From Tolypothrix sp. PCC 7910 (GTDB lineage Bacteria > Cyanobacteriota > Cyanobacteriia > Cyanobacteriales > Nostocaceae), in the NCBI RefSeq assembly GCF_011769525.1, contig NZ_CP050440.1:4589501-4653500 (forward strand): a stretch of DNA of 64,000 nucleotides. Direction: 5' to 3'. The position numbers and the translations under genes were made by a program. Of this stretch, positions 27,876 to 38,546 are shown piece after piece (within the stretch, counting starts at the first letter, position 1; each line of letters opens with the position of its first letter). A model generated the notes under the pieces. That model ran no database searches, had not been told where the DNA came from, and saw only the letters and a list, made by a program, of their open reading frames with translations.

Positions 27876-28466
27876 ATGCAGTTAGAAACACAAAAGCGTT
27901 ATTACACACCTGAAGAATATTTGGAAATTGAAGAAAAAGCAGAATATAAAAGCGAGTACCGGGATGGAGAAATTGTACCGATGACGGGTGGAACTACCAA
28001 TCATAATAAAATTGCAGGCAACTTTTATGCTTATTTGAAGTTTGCTTTAAAAGGCAAAAATTATGATGTTTATATTGGTGATGTGCGTTTGTGGATACCC
28101 CGTTATCGGCAACATACATATCCAGATGTCATGGTAATCGAAGGAGAACCGATTTACACAGGAACTAGCACAACAACAGTAATGAATCCGTTATTAATTG
28201 CGGAAGTTCTCTCTAAATCTACCAAAAACTATGACCAAGGCGATAAATTTCTTTATTATCGCTCTATTCCAGAATTCCAAGAATATATTTTAATTGACCA
28301 ATATCAGTATCATGTCATGCAATATGTAAAAACTGCCGCAAGCCAATGGTCATTTACAGAAATTGAAGGTGAATCTGCAACTTTATCACTGCAAACTGTG
28401 GATTTTCAAATTGAATTACATGACCTTTACGAGAAAGTTAATTTTGCAGAAAATGACGAAGATTAA
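27876..28466 (+). CDS. Uma2-family (DUF820) PD-(D/E)XK protein
   Basis: A 196-residue protein of the Uma2/DUF820 family, restriction-endonuclease-fold proteins present in many copies in cyanobacteria. Family features are RYYTPEEYLEIEEKAEYKSEYRDGEIVPMTGGT, YIGDVRLWIPRYRQHTYPDVMVIEG with the metal-binding Asp, and LIAEVLSKSTKNYDQGDKFLYYRSIPEFQEYILID. The ATG at 27876 (MQLETQKRYYTPEEY) matches the family start; the upstream extension does not. The biological role is unclear. Confidence 0.9.
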   Translation: MQLETQKRYYTPEEYLEIEEKAEYKSEYRDGEIVPMTGGTTNHNKIAGNFYAYLKFALKGKNYDVYIGDVRLWIPRYRQHTYPDVMVIEGEPIYTGTSTTTVMNPLLIAEVLSKSTKNYDQGDKFLYYRSIPEFQEYILIDQYQYHVMQYVKTAASQWSFTEIEGESATLSLQTVDFQIELHDLYEKVNFAENDED

Positions 28467-28682
28467 GAAAATTTGTAATTAATAATTGATAGCGCAACCT
28501 AAATTATTATAAATAAAGACACAAACAATTTTGTGCCTTTATAGGTGGCTGATTAAATTGAAAATTGCTGAAATAGAAAATACCTCACTACCAAACTTAT
28601 AAATCCTTGTTCGGGGTACATGGATTTGTGGTAGTTATGATAGCCACTGTTTTAAATTGTTAATAGTTGCGCTCAGAATAGC

Positions 28683-28901
28683 TTATAAGATAGGACGAGT
28701 TCTAACTTTGTAGTCCATTAAAGCGCCTTGGCTAATTACAGTGCGTCCATTTCGTCTGCTGGTAGGAATTTGCCCTTTTTGCAGAGCCATATACAGAGTA
28801 CTTTGATCTACACCTAAAAACCTAGCAGCCTGTACAAATGAAGTACCCTGTTTGGATATACTTCCGTTCCTTCTCTTTCGATTTGTGAATGATCTGAACA
28901 T
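28683..28901 (-). CDS. Helix-turn-helix (excisionase/MerR-like) small protein
   Basis: A 72-residue basic protein with one DNA-binding helix-turn-helix: GTSFVQAARFLGVDQSTLYMALQKGQIPTSRRNGRTVISQGALMDY. This is the layout of excisionase-like domains, in which the first helix selects a site and a wing follows. The N-terminus is very basic (RSFTNRKRRNG). It is divergent from the ArsR-DUF2087 gene. It may be a relic of a mobile element or a stand-alone regulator. Confidence 0.65.
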   Translation of the reverse strand: MFRSFTNRKRRNGSISKQGTSFVQAARFLGVDQSTLYMALQKGQIPTSRRNGRTVISQGALMDYKVRTRPIL

Positions 28902-29073
28902 GGCGAAATGTGAAGAACTACTTAAGAAATCTCAACTTTTGACCGAACAAATCGCAGAATTAACAATAATTCACAATCACAACAAAACAACCTCTGCCTG
29001 TTCAGAGGCTAACATCATGGCTTATTCGACTTCTCTCTAATTAGATTGAAATCGAATTTGATTATAACAAATT

Positions 29074-29679
29074 ATGAGGAAAGAACAGTTTCAAACCCTA
29101 CTGCAATTTTTCAAAGTGTTGGCAGACGAGAGTCGATTAAAAATTGTAGGTATATTAGCAAACCAAGAGTGTAGTGTTGAAGAACTAGCAGTGCTATTGC
29201 AACTTAAAGAACCGACAGTGTCACATCACCTGTCAAAACTCAAGGAATTAAATTTAGTCACTATGCGCCCAGAGGGTAACAGCCGCTTTTACCAATTGGA
29301 TAGCGAAGCCTTGCAAAATATTAGCAAGGAAATTTTTACCCCAGAGAAAATAGCCTCCTTAATTGAGGATGTCAACACCGAAGCTTGGGAAAGCAAAGTC
29401 TTGAGTAACTATATAGACACTAATGCTAACAATCTCGAGGTAGTACAACGCCTAAAGGAAATTCCTTCCAGTCGCAAAAAACGCTTAGTTATTCTCAAGT
29501 GGCTAGCCAGTAAATTTGAAGAAGGGGTTCAGTACCCAGAAATAACAGTGAATGAAACACTCAAGCGCTATCATCCTGACTACGCTACCTTACGAAGGGA
29601 GTTAATTGGTTATAAGCTAATGCAGCGCGAAGATGGGGTTTATTGGCGACATAGTGTAGATGCAAAAACCAATCTCTAA
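29074..29679 (+). CDS. ArsR-family regulator with C-terminal DUF2087 domain
   Basis: A 201-residue regulator. Residues 1-80 are an ArsR winged helix (FFKVLADESRLKIVGILANQECSVEELAVLLQLKEPTVSHHLSKLKELNLVTMRPEGNSRFYQL). Residues about 130-195 form a DUF2087 domain (SSRKKRLVILKWLASKFEEGVQYPEITVNETLKRYHPDYATLRRELIGYKLMQREDGVYWR), which may bind nucleic acid. No metal-binding cysteine pair is seen. The ligand and targets are unknown. Confidence 0.9.
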   Translation: MRKEQFQTLLQFFKVLADESRLKIVGILANQECSVEELAVLLQLKEPTVSHHLSKLKELNLVTMRPEGNSRFYQLDSEALQNISKEIFTPEKIASLIEDVNTEAWESKVLSNYIDTNANNLEVVQRLKEIPSSRKKRLVILKWLASKFEEGVQYPEITVNETLKRYHPDYATLRRELIGYKLMQREDGVYWRHSVDAKTNL

Positions 29680-29863
29680 TATCGGTTTCTCGTTAGCTGG
29701 GTTTTTTGCAGCAAACTTACTTCTAATTAGAAGTAAATCTAATTAGAAGTAATCGTTAACAGAATTTTGTCAAATTTTTGACTTGATTATATTTGAGCTA
29801 TGTATTTTTGTTGCTTAAATAGGTAAAAGGTTATACTAAATTGGAACTTTGCTTCCATTGTGT

Positions 29864-30871
29864 ATGATTAACGATTTACCAAATGTCTATTTTTACATAC
29901 CTAAAAGTCAGATCCCTGACAATCAAATATTAGAAAGTCCCGACCTTTATTGGCAGTGGCAAAATTCTTTACGTTATGGTCAAGGACGTTATAATTGGAC
30001 TTTACAAACTTACCTTCACCTCCAACACCAAGGATTCCCCTGTGAATTAGTTGGTACTTTACCTGATAGAGGGATTATTCTTACCCATAGAGATTTTTTA
30101 CCAGATAACTTACAACCTGCAGCAGAATTATTAATTGTGTGTTTGCGTGCTGATAGAAGTCACCATCCTTTTGCACAGATTCATGTAGTACAAAATACCC
30201 AAGATGAAATTACTAAATACTCTCACCGACTGTGGCCAGCTTACTATATGCCCCACTGGCCGCAATCGGGGTTAATCCCTCGCGCTCCTATACGTGGCGA
30301 TAAATTTGAAAATGCTGCTTATTTTGGTCAAGCAGAAAATTTAGTCTGGGAAATGCAAGAACAGACGTGGACAGATCGAGTCAATTCATTAGGTTTAAAT
30401 TGGCATATTGTGAAGTTTCAACAATGGCATGACTACAGTAATGTAGATGTAGTGATTGCCGTGCGTGGATTTGATGGGAACACATATAACTATAAACCAG
30501 CATCCAAATTGTACAATGCTTGGCACGCTGGAGTGCCGATTATTCTCGGGCGCGAATCAGCATACCAATATGAACGTAAAAGTGAACTGGATTATATAGA
30601 AGTATCTTCAGTAGAAGAGATAATTACAGCTCTTAAACGCCTACGAGATAATCCCAAGTTACGTCAAGCGATGATTGAAAATGGTCATGTTCGGGCTACG
30701 GAAACGGAAACTGTACAATTAACTGCAAGGTGGCATAGTTTGATCAAAGATATCGCAATTCCTGCTTGGGAAACCTGGCGAGGTAAATCAAATTGGCAGC
30801 GTCAATTATTTTTAAAACAGCGTTATTTGATTTGGAAGGTCAATAATCTGAAAAATAAACTTACCAAATAA
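29864..30871 (+). CDS. Putative glycosyltransferase-like protein
   Basis: A 335-residue cytoplasmic protein. The C-terminal half resembles a GT-B type donor-binding domain: NVDVVIAVRGFDGNTYNYKPASKLYNAWHAGVPIILGRESAYQYERKSELDYIEVSSVEEIITALKRLRDNPKLRQAMIENGHVRA. The first half (YFYIPKSQIPDNQ...LTHRDFLPDNLQPAAELLIVCLRADRSHHPFAQIHVVQN) is less clear. The ATG at 29864 is preferred to a TTG five codons upstream. The acceptor is unknown. Confidence 0.65.
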   Translation: MINDLPNVYFYIPKSQIPDNQILESPDLYWQWQNSLRYGQGRYNWTLQTYLHLQHQGFPCELVGTLPDRGIILTHRDFLPDNLQPAAELLIVCLRADRSHHPFAQIHVVQNTQDEITKYSHRLWPAYYMPHWPQSGLIPRAPIRGDKFENAAYFGQAENLVWEMQEQTWTDRVNSLGLNWHIVKFQQWHDYSNVDVVIAVRGFDGNTYNYKPASKLYNAWHAGVPIILGRESAYQYERKSELDYIEVSSVEEIITALKRLRDNPKLRQAMIENGHVRATETETVQLTARWHSLIKDIAIPAWETWRGKSNWQRQLFLKQRYLIWKVNNLKNKLTK

Positions 30872-31098
30872 AAGCAGAGGGCAGAAGGTATAAGAATAGA
30901 ATCTTCCCTCTACCAAAAGAAATAGAGCAACTAAATTTATTGAGGACTTACGCACAAAATTTCTCAAACTCTTATTCCTCTATCTCTGCTGTGGTTGATT
31001 TTCCATTATTCTGGCGTAAGTTTTGTAAATATCAGGGCAATAAGAAATTTAAAATTTTAGATTTTAGGTTCAAATCCAAAGTTCTTTCCTATGCCCGA

Positions 31099-31881
31099 TT
31101 ACTTTCCTAAATACGCTTCTAAAACTTGGGGATTAGTTTGAATTTCTGCGGGTGTACCGTCGGCTAAATTTTGTCCTTCAGCAAGTACCCAAACACGATC
31201 GCACAAGGACATAATTACGTCCATGTTGTGTTCGATAATCAGAAATGTCAGACCATCTTGGCGGTTCCAGTTGAGGATGCGATCGCAAATATCATCAATT
31301 AATCTGGGATTTACTCCGGCTGCTGGTTCATCTAACAAAATCAGCTTAGGATTTGTCATCAACGCCCGCCCCATTTCTAATAGCTTGCGTTGTCCCCCAG
31401 ATAAACCACCAGCGTAGTCATGGGCTTTTTTGGCTAAACCGACTGACTCTAACAAAAACATTGCTTGTTCTTGTAGTTGCTTTTCTTCCTTTGCTACCAC
31501 GTGGGGTTGCAATTGCACTTGCCAAAAATTTTCCCCAGTTTGTTTTTGCGCCGCTAGCAGCATATTTTCTAAAACTGACAACCTCGAAAGAGTCCGGGCT
31601 ACCTGAAAAGTCCGGACTACTCCCTGCTGGGCGATTTGGTATGGTTGCAGGTGATGAATGGGTTCACCGTCAAAAATCACTCGTCCTTTATCTGGGCGAA
31701 TGAAGTTAGAAAGTAAGTTAAAAAAGGTGGTTTTACCAGCACCATTGGGGCCAATTAAGCCTGTAATACTGCCTTTAGCTACTTCAATACTGGCATTATT
31801 AACGGCTTTAATTCCACCAAAGCTTTTAGAAAGTCCAGTAGCCGCTAATAGGGGAAGTGGGGGTGATGGGTTATTTACCAA
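31099..31881 (-). CDS. livG: Branched-chain/neutral amino acid ABC transporter ATP-binding protein
   Basis: A 260-residue LivG-type ATPase of a high-affinity amino acid uptake system (neutral amino acid N-I type in Anabaena). Walker A is GPNGAGKTTFFN, the signature is LSGGQRKLLEMGRAL, Walker B is LILLDEPAAGVNP, and the switch His is IIEHNMDVIM. The LivG-type C-terminus (VLEAYLGK) is present. The start is TTG at 31881, supported by an AAGGAGG site nine bases upstream; it overlaps the permease gene by 11 bases. Confidence 0.93.
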   Translation of the reverse strand: MVNNPSPPLPLLAATGLSKSFGGIKAVNNASIEVAKGSITGLIGPNGAGKTTFFNLLSNFIRPDKGRVIFDGEPIHHLQPYQIAQQGVVRTFQVARTLSRLSVLENMLLAAQKQTGENFWQVQLQPHVVAKEEKQLQEQAMFLLESVGLAKKAHDYAGGLSGGQRKLLEMGRALMTNPKLILLDEPAAGVNPRLIDDICDRILNWNRQDGLTFLIIEHNMDVIMSLCDRVWVLAEGQNLADGTPAEIQTNPQVLEAYLGK

Positions 31882-33004
31882 GGGTAAGTTCCTCCTTTTT
31901 CCCTAAGATACCTTGTGGCCGCCAAATCATCAGTACCATCAAAATTAAACCAATCACCATGATACGGAATGCGCCGAGACGGGCTTCGTCTAGGGGAATA
32001 ATTTTCGGTAAAACTTCGCGGGTAATGGCATCGTAAGCAAAGTAAATCACCGTACCTAAAATTGTGCCGATGTTATTGCCAGAACCGCCTAAAATTACCA
32101 TAATCCAAGCGTCAAAAGTTAGCTGTGGTTGGAAATTATCGGGGTAAACAGCACTGAGTTGCCAAGCAAAGAAACCACCAGCAATCCCCGCGATCGCACC
32201 GCCTAACATTAGTGATTGTAGTTTATACCAAAAGACATTTTTTCCTAGAGCCTTGGGAATTTCCTCATCTTCGCGGATCGCTTTTAGTACTCTACCCCAA
32301 GGCGATCGCACTAACATTTCCAACCGCCAGAAAACGAATGCTAAGACTAACAGCGCCACCAACATTAAACCTGCTTTAGGGATGTAGTTATATAAACTGA
32401 TAATGCCAGAAACATAAACAGCTATTGCCAGCAGCCCCAAGATTATCCCTACAACTAAACGCGAGATAAATTCCTGTTTGTTGGTTTTGCGCGTTAATTT
32501 CTCAGTAGCACCAGAAGCACGGGTATTGTTAATCCATCGCCATAAGGAAAACGCAGTCACAGCTAAAAGCAGTGTCAACAATCCCATCATTACAAATCTG
32601 AAAAATAAATTCGGCGTTTCTGAAAAAGGAATCGGGTAACTTTGTACACCAAACGCCCCAGATATCCACGTATCGCCCACTGGTAAATCTTGGTTATTCA
32701 CCACCAACCGAATTAGTTCTCCCACCCCAATAGTGACAATTCCTAAATAATCTTCTCGCAAGCGCAGAGTCGCAAACCCAATTACCAACCCCAGCAACGC
32801 TGCGACAATCGCCCCAACAATAGCCGAAACAAGTATAGGAATACCTTTGAGGCTTAATAATACTGTTGTATAAGCTCCCAGGGTCATAAAAGCGATATGA
32901 CCAAAATTAATTAACCCTGTAAAACCCCACTGCAAATTCAGTCCCAAACTAAACAATGCAAATGTGGCTGTAGAAATCGCTAAAAATATTAAATATTCAA
33001 ACAT
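31871..33004 (-). CDS. livM: Branched-chain/neutral amino acid ABC transporter permease
   Basis: A 377-residue LivM-type inner-membrane permease with about nine to ten hydrophobic helices. Characteristic are LGLNLQWGFTGLINFGHIAFMTLGAYT, LRLREDYLGIVTIGVGELIRLVV and the coupling region WGRVLKAIREDEEIPKALGKNVFWYKLQSLMLGGAIAGIAGG. It overlaps livG, so both are in one operon. LivH, LivF and the binding protein are not in this window, as in Anabaena where the nat genes are scattered. Confidence 0.93.
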   Translation of the reverse strand: MFEYLIFLAISTATFALFSLGLNLQWGFTGLINFGHIAFMTLGAYTTVLLSLKGIPILVSAIVGAIVAALLGLVIGFATLRLREDYLGIVTIGVGELIRLVVNNQDLPVGDTWISGAFGVQSYPIPFSETPNLFFRFVMMGLLTLLLAVTAFSLWRWINNTRASGATEKLTRKTNKQEFISRLVVGIILGLLAIAVYVSGIISLYNYIPKAGLMLVALLVLAFVFWRLEMLVRSPWGRVLKAIREDEEIPKALGKNVFWYKLQSLMLGGAIAGIAGGFFAWQLSAVYPDNFQPQLTFDAWIMVILGGSGNNIGTILGTVIYFAYDAITREVLPKIIPLDEARLGAFRIMVIGLILMVLMIWRPQGILGKKEELTLGK

Positions 33005-33013
33005 AGATATTTA

Positions 33014-33078
33014 GTCATTTGTCATTTGTCATTTGTCATTTGTCATTTGTCATTTGGTAATTGGTAATTGGTAATTGG
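33014..33078. repeat. Tandem heptamer repeats (GTCATTT and GGTAATT)
   Basis: Six direct copies of the 7-mer GTCATTT are followed by three copies of GGTAATT. These short tandemly repeated repetitive sequences are typical of heterocystous cyanobacteria. Similar motifs occur near 11720-11800, 42470-42540 and 47150-47210. Confidence 0.8.
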
Positions 33079-33211
33079 TGTTTAATTATTCCTCCCCTGC
33101 TCCCTTACCTCATACCCAATCCCCAATCCCCAGCCCCCAATTCCCCATAGTTTATAACCATTGCTGAACAAATGGGCATACTATTGTGTGGTGAGGGCTA
33201 AGAGGAGAAAT

Positions 33212-33421
33212 ATGAACTTGCTGCGAACGAGAATTCATCACTTAGTCGATCAGTTAGCGGATGAGGATCTGCCTAGTACTTGGGCTGCTGTCTACAATTT
33301 GCATTGTGACTGTTATATGCTCAAAGCGATAGAACAAGCCAAGCGATCGCAACAGCCGTGGGATATATTAACCCAAGAAGAAGCGATCAGACAGTTAATG
33401 TATTTTGGAAGTGAAACTTAA
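33212..33421 (+). CDS. Putative antitoxin of a RelE-type pair
   Basis: A 69-residue protein, MNLLRTRIHHLVDQLADEDL then STWAAVYNLHCDCYMLKAIEQAKRSQQPW...TQEEAIRQLMYFGSE. It precedes the RelE-like gene with no gap (TAA then GTG), the usual antitoxin position. The helical composition fits DUF2281-like antitoxins. AGAGGAGAAAT precedes the ATG. Antitoxin function is inferred from position and size. Confidence 0.65.
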   Translation: MNLLRTRIHHLVDQLADEDLPSTWAAVYNLHCDCYMLKAIEQAKRSQQPWDILTQEEAIRQLMYFGSET

Positions 33422-33679
33422 GTGATTCTGGAAGTACGCTATACCAGGTCATTTCTCGTAGACCTGAAAAGTTTAGAAACATCTGCTTATGAGCGGGTGT
33501 ATAATTTTGTCTTTTTTGAGTTTGCTCACCATTGGCAGATGCGATCGCTCCCAGAATTACGTCAGCTTGATGATGAGGCAATATTTCACCGCTTTACTAT
33601 AGATGAATATTTAGTTGGCATAGAAGTCAGGGGTGAAATTGTCAAATTTTTGCGTGTCATCCCTATGCCAGATGTCTAA
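33422..33679 (+). CDS. RelE/ParE-superfamily toxin-like protein
   Basis: An 85-residue RelE-like protein: ILEVRYTRSFLVDLKSLETSAYERVYNFVFFEF, then LRQLDDEAIFHRFTIDEYLVGIEVRGEIVKFLRVIPMPDV, which shows the strand-strand pattern of RelE toxins that cleave ribosome-bound mRNA. The start is GTG, directly after the upstream stop codon, indicating translational coupling. Active-site residues are not certain, so a ParE-like activity is also possible. Confidence 0.7.
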   Translation: MILEVRYTRSFLVDLKSLETSAYERVYNFVFFEFAHHWQMRSLPELRQLDDEAIFHRFTIDEYLVGIEVRGEIVKFLRVIPMPDV

Positions 33680-33786
33680 GGCCAGAGCTTAGGTCAACAC
33701 TTAAAACTGTATAAGGCAAAGCAGGGATCGCTATAGCCTTACATTAAACTGGTTTGTGAAAAACACGTTAAGTTGAGATTTCCCTT

Positions 33787-35373
33787 ATGGATGCTAAAGC
33801 ACTTTGGCAACGATACCAGGATTGGTTATATTTCCACGAGGGATTAGGGCTGTATCTTGATGTTAGTCGGATGCGGTTTGATGATGCCTTTGTGGAGTCG
33901 TTGCGGCCGAAGTTTGATCAAGCGTTTGCGGATATGGCGGAACTGGAGAAAGGTGCGATCGCTAATCCGGATGAAAATCGCATGGTTGGACACTACTGGC
34001 TGCGAAATCCAGATTTAGCGCCAACTCCAGAACTCACCCAAGAGATTGTCCAAACCTTAGAACAAATCGAAGCTTTTGCAGAGAAAATCCAAACAGGTGC
34101 TATTCATCCTCCTAGAGCTAATCGTTTTACCGATGTGATCTCTATAGGTATTGGTGGTTCTGCCCTTGGCCCCCAATTTGTCGCCGAAGCCCTGTCCTCT
34201 GATTTCCCACCCCTGAAAATTCACTTTATTGACAATACCGATCCCGCAGGTATCGATCGCATTCTGACTCAGTTGCGAAATAGCCTCTCCAGTACTTTAG
34301 TTTTGGTGATTTCCAAATCTGGGGGAACACCAGAACCACGCAACGGCATGATTGAAGTCAAAAAAGCCTATGCTGGACAAAATTTGGACTTTTCCCAATA
34401 TGCAGTAGCTATTACCAGCACTGATAGTAACCTGGATAAAATCGCAAAATCTGAAGGCTGGCTGGCGACTTTCCCCATGTATGATTGGGTGGGTGGACGC
34501 ACCTCAGAAATGTCTGCTGTGGGTTTAGTACCAGCTGCATTGCAAGGCATTGATGTTCGCGCCATGCTAGAAGGTGCGAAGGAAATGGATGATGCTACCC
34601 GTGTAGCTGATTTGAAAAATAACCCAGCAGCTTTACTGGCTTTGTCTTGGTACTATGCCGGTAATGGTAAGGGTGAAAAAGACATGGTGGTGCTGCCTTA
34701 CAAAGATAGCTTGCTGTTGTTCAGCCGTTATTTGCAACAGTTAGTCATGGAATCCTTAGGTAAAGAAAAAGACCTAGATGGTAACACCGTCTACCAAGGG
34801 ATCGCCGTTTATGGTAACAAAGGCTCGACCGATCAACACGCCTATGTTCAACAGTTACGCGAAGGTGTACCCAATTTCTTTGCTACCTTAATTGAAGTTT
34901 TAGAAGATCGTAAAAGTCCATCTCCCGAAATCGATCCTGGTGTGACATCAGGTGATTACCTTTCTGGTTTTCTGTTAGGAACCAGACAAGCGCTGTATGA
35001 AAATCAGCGTGATTCCATTACAGTTACTATTCCCCAAGTCAATGCGCGGACTGTCGGGGCGTTAATTGCTTTATATGAACGTGCTGTTGGCTTCTATGCA
35101 AGCTTAGTCAACATCAACGCTTACCATCAACCAGGGGTTGAAGCTGGTAAAAAAGCCGCCGCCGCGATTCTTGACTTGCAAAAACGTGTCCTAGAAGTAC
35201 TGCAATCAGCAAAATCTGCCCTTACTCTCGATGAAATTGCCGAGAAAGCAGGTGCATCTCAAGAAATTGAAGCCATTTACAAAATTCTGCGTCATCTACA
35301 CGCCAATCAACGAGGCGTAGTCTTTCAAGGTAATCTCGCACAACCCAGCAGTTTAAAAGTTTCTGTCAGCTAA
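33787..35373 (+). CDS. pgi: Glucose-6-phosphate isomerase
   Basis: Pgi interconverts glucose-6-phosphate and fructose-6-phosphate. The 528-residue protein has [39 protein letters not shown], the family signatures [16 protein letters not shown] and [15 protein letters not shown], and a C-terminal helical extension ([32 protein letters not shown]) found in cyanobacterial forms. The ATG is the family start. It links gluconeogenesis to zwf and opcA in this window. Confidence 0.96.
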   Translation: MDAKALWQRYQDWLYFHEGLGLYLDVSRMRFDDAFVESLRPKFDQAFADMAELEKGAIANPDENRMVGHYWLRNPDLAPTPELTQEIVQTLEQIEAFAEKIQTGAIHPPRANRFTDVISIGIGGSALGPQFVAEALSSDFPPLKIHFIDNTDPAGIDRILTQLRNSLSSTLVLVISKSGGTPEPRNGMIEVKKAYAGQNLDFSQYAVAITSTDSNLDKIAKSEGWLATFPMYDWVGGRTSEMSAVGLVPAALQGIDVRAMLEGAKEMDDATRVADLKNNPAALLALSWYYAGNGKGEKDMVVLPYKDSLLLFSRYLQQLVMESLGKEKDLDGNTVYQGIAVYGNKGSTDQHAYVQQLREGVPNFFATLIEVLEDRKSPSPEIDPGVTSGDYLSGFLLGTRQALYENQRDSITVTIPQVNARTVGALIALYERAVGFYASLVNINAYHQPGVEAGKKAAAAILDLQKRVLEVLQSAKSALTLDEIAEKAGASQEIEAIYKILRHLHANQRGVVFQGNLAQPSSLKVSVS

Positions 35374-35440
35374 CGGAATATAGCTTACAAATCAATCAAA
35401 CTACCTTTCGATATTGTTGGATTGACAACAATTTTTTATC

Positions 35441-35492
35441 GTTAAGCATCCTGGTGATTGAAGCGCAAACTTCTCTTTCCAGGGTGCTTAAC
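35441..35492 (+). terminator. Hairpin downstream of pgi
   Basis: GTTAAGCATCCTGG pairs with CCAGGGTGCTTAAC over 14 bp (one wobble) around a 24-nt loop, about 70 bp after pgi. It is followed by TGTATTTAAG rather than a strict T-run, so it is a probable but not certain terminator. Confidence 0.5.
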
Positions 35493-35625
35493 TGTATTTA
35501 AGTAGAGCGCTCCAATTAAAGATAGCTGGTTTATCATCTTTAGAATTAATTATATAAATAAGCAATTCAGACAATTTATATTGCTAATTGAGTATGAGCT
35601 TAAATCAAATACAGTTCAGTTAATC

Positions 35626-35797
35626 AAATTAATTGATAACAAAACCAAAAAACTAGTTACGCAACAAAAAAACAGAACAATAATTTTGGAGGGGGTTTGG
35701 GGGACGCAACCGTCACCCAATCGGGGGTTTGGGGGAGAATCCCCCAATTGATCTGGCTTCTTTATATAAGTGACAAATCAATCGCTAATGAGCTTAA
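35626..35797. repeat. Dispersed repeat, copy 1
   Basis: A block of about 172 bp that is nearly identical, in the same orientation, to 44222-44392. It contains GGGGGTTTGGGGGACGCAAC and ends with GAATCCCCCAATTGATC, followed by a shared AAGTGACAAATCAATCGC tail. It has no coding frame with family features. It lies between pgi and the histidine kinase. Confidence 0.85.
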
Positions 35798-35813
35798 CTG
35801 AACCGCATTGATC

Positions 35814-38546
35814 TTAAATCGGCATCTCTTCCTGTTGTAAAGGAATTTCAATCCAGAATTCTGTTCCCTTACCCAGGACTGACTCACACCTCAAAATTCC
35901 TGCATGCTTTTCTACAACAATCTGGTAACTAATTGATAATCCTAAACCTGTGCCTTTACCTACTGGTTTAGTGGTAAAAAATGGGTCAAATAGCTTCAAT
36001 TGTACATCTTGCGGGATGCCTGGGCCATTATCTGCAATCCTCACTATGACTCGACGATTATTAGTAAGTTCAGTACGGATTCTAATTTGGCTGGGATTTG
36101 TTTGAGTATCTAACTGAGAATGCTGGTTATGGTAATTATCTAGAGCATCAATGGCATTATTAATAATATTCATAAATACCTGATTCATTTGCCCAGGATA
36201 GCACTCTACTAAAGGCAATTTACCATATTCTTTGATAATTTCAATACCGATGGGATGCTCTGACTTGGCTTTCAGACGATTCTGCAAAATTAGCAGAGTA
36301 CTATCAAGACCTTCATGAATATTAACTGCTTTCATTTCTGCTTCATCTAAGCGAGAAAAGTTGCGTAAACTCAGCACAATTTCTCGAATGCGATTAGTAC
36401 CGAGTCTCATAGAAGAAAGTAGTTTTAACAAGTCATTAGCAATAAATTCTAAGTCAACTTTTTCACAGAAATCTTGAATTTCTGGAGCAGGATGAGGATA
36501 GTGTTTCTCATAAAGTTTGAGTAGCTCAAGTAAATCTTGGACATATTCATCAGCAGGAGATAGATTACCATGAATAAAGTTAACCGGATTATTAATTTCA
36601 TGAGCAATTCCGGCAACTAATTGACCCAAGCTAGACATTTTTTCTTGCTGAATTAGTTGCGCTTGAGTTTGTTGCAACTTATGCAAAGTTTCACTGAGTT
36701 TTTCTGCTTGAGCTTGCGCTGCTAAGGTAGCAGTACGACTTTGAGTATAAAGTTGTGCATGGTCAATGGCAATTCCTAATTGATCAGTGACAGCTTGTAG
36801 CAAGCTAATTTCACTATTATCCCAAACACGTTCGCCACTACAATGGCTACACACAATTGCTCCCAATTCTCCTGTATTACTATTAACTGGTAGCAATAAT
36901 AAAGAGGTAATACCAAACTCAGTCAAGAATTTTTGGATATGCTCCTCAATTTGGCGATCGCTCTCAATATTATGAATGCAAATTAACTCTTGATGCAGCA
37001 GTTTTTTTGCTAAAAATGGATAGTTTTTTAATGAAATCATGCCTAAAGTGCTAGGCAATTTGATATGTCGGGATTCATGAGTAATAGACAGGCTTGTTTG
37101 AGAAAAATGAGGTAGATAACGGATAAAATAGCAACGGTCTATTTGTAATAAGCTACGAATTTCTGTAACAGCAGTTTCTAAAATAGTATCGAGATCTAAA
37201 GAACTACGGATTTGACTAGCTAAACCCAGCAGTAAGGCTTCCCTACGGCTAAGGAGCTGTTCTTTAGCCCAAATTCTATCAATAGCTACAGCAATATTAT
37301 TAGCGATCCAATTGAGCAAATTATGGGTGGCTTGGCTTAAAGGTTCACTACTAAATAAAGCCATGAGCCCAACTAATTCTTGTTCCACTATTAATGGATA
37401 TGCAGAAAAAAATAAATTTGAAGATATATGTTCAAAATTGTAATTATGAAATTCCGTAGCTAACTCTTGATTTAATATTGCCTGATTATTTTGATTAATA
37501 ATATCAATAACACTGTTAGCTACTAAATTTTGATGAGCGAAATCTTGAATATTGGTTAAGCAGTTAAAATTATTATCTGTACAACTAACTCCTGCTTGGA
37601 ATTTTAGCTCTGTTGTCTGTGGTTCCCCAGTCCAAATACCGACAAAAGCAACATCCAAATATTGTGATATTACTTGTGTACTATGTTGAATAATTTCTGT
37701 TAGCGTACCGCTTTGAGCTAAGATTAAACTCACTTCTGCACTTAAGAGTGAAAGGTGCGATCGCTCTTGAATCGCTAACTCGGAAAGTTTACGCTGTGTA
37801 ATATCCGTACGAATCGCTACATATTTCTCGGGTTTGCCTGCCGCAGATAACCTCGGTACTATTGTTGTATCTACCCAGTAGAAACTACCGTCCTTGGCTT
37901 GATTTTTAATTTCTCCCTGCCAGATTTTCCCTTGAGAAATAGTATCCCACAATTGCGCGAAAAATTCTTGGCTATGATAACCAGAATTAATAATACTGTG
38001 TTTTTTTCCTATCAGTTCTTCTCTTGAATATTGAGAAATTCGACAAAATTTATCATTGACATAAGTTATGATGCCATCTGTATCTGTAATTGCTACTAAA
38101 CAATGGGCATTTAAAGCATATTTTAAGTTTTCTGATTCTTTTAGAGAATTTCTTAAAGCAATTTCATTTTCTTTGGTCGCCGTAATGTCACGAGCTACGG
38201 CATAAATTAAGTTCTCATCACTGAAAGTAGTAGAATTCCATGACAACCATTTATAAGATCCATCGGCACAAAGATAGCGATTTTCAAAGCAAATTGCATC
38301 TTGACCTGTGGTCAATTTCTGGGCTGCTAAAATCGTAGATTCCCGGTCTTCTGGATGAACAAACTCAAGAAATGGTTTATTAAATAAATCTTCGTTTGAC
38401 CAGCCTAATATTCTGCTCCAAGCTGGATTGATATGCTTAAAATAACCATCAAAACCAGCAATACAAAGTAAGTCTAGAGAAAGAGAGAAAAATCGCGAAT
38501 CTTTGGCTGCCGATTCTACATTTTCTAATTGAAATGGTTGTTGCAT
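35814..38546 (-). CDS. PAS/GAF multidomain sensor histidine kinase
   Basis: A large soluble sensor kinase of about 910 residues. Two or three PAS/PAC modules lie in the first 270 residues ([92 protein letters not shown]), followed by two GAF domains (about 285-450 and 460-620), a coiled coil, the phospho-His box [22 protein letters not shown], and an HATPase domain with IADNGPGIP and [15 protein letters not shown]. There is no receiver domain. No response regulator is adjacent. The ATG at 38546 is preferred to a TTG upstream. Confidence 0.93.
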   Translation of the reverse strand: MQQPFQLENVESAAKDSRFFSLSLDLLCIAGFDGYFKHINPAWSRILGWSNEDLFNKPFLEFVHPEDRESTILAAQKLTTGQDAICFENRYLCADGSYKWLSWNSTTFSDENLIYAVARDITATKENEIALRNSLKESENLKYALNAHCLVAITDTDGIITYVNDKFCRISQYSREELIGKKHSIINSGYHSQEFFAQLWDTISQGKIWQGEIKNQAKDGSFYWVDTTIVPRLSAAGKPEKYVAIRTDITQRKLSELAIQERSHLSLLSAEVSLILAQSGTLTEIIQHSTQVISQYLDVAFVGIWTGEPQTTELKFQAGVSCTDNNFNCLTNIQDFAHQNLVANSVIDIINQNNQAILNQELATEFHNYNFEHISSNLFFSAYPLIVEQELVGLMALFSSEPLSQATHNLLNWIANNIAVAIDRIWAKEQLLSRREALLLGLASQIRSSLDLDTILETAVTEIRSLLQIDRCYFIRYLPHFSQTSLSITHESRHIKLPSTLGMISLKNYPFLAKKLLHQELICIHNIESDRQIEEHIQKFLTEFGITSLLLLPVNSNTGELGAIVCSHCSGERVWDNSEISLLQAVTDQLGIAIDHAQLYTQSRTATLAAQAQAEKLSETLHKLQQTQAQLIQQEKMSSLGQLVAGIAHEINNPVNFIHGNLSPADEYVQDLLELLKLYEKHYPHPAPEIQDFCEKVDLEFIANDLLKLLSSMRLGTNRIREIVLSLRNFSRLDEAEMKAVNIHEGLDSTLLILQNRLKAKSEHPIGIEIIKEYGKLPLVECYPGQMNQVFMNIINNAIDALDNYHNQHSQLDTQTNPSQIRIRTELTNNRRVIVRIADNGPGIPQDVQLKLFDPFFTTKPVGKGTGLGLSISYQIVVEKHAGILRCESVLGKGTEFWIEIPLQQEEMPI

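Noticed and set aside
31067-31090. GGTTCAAATCC resembling a tRNA T-arm
   Set aside because: No acceptor stem, anticodon arm or D-arm can be built around it.
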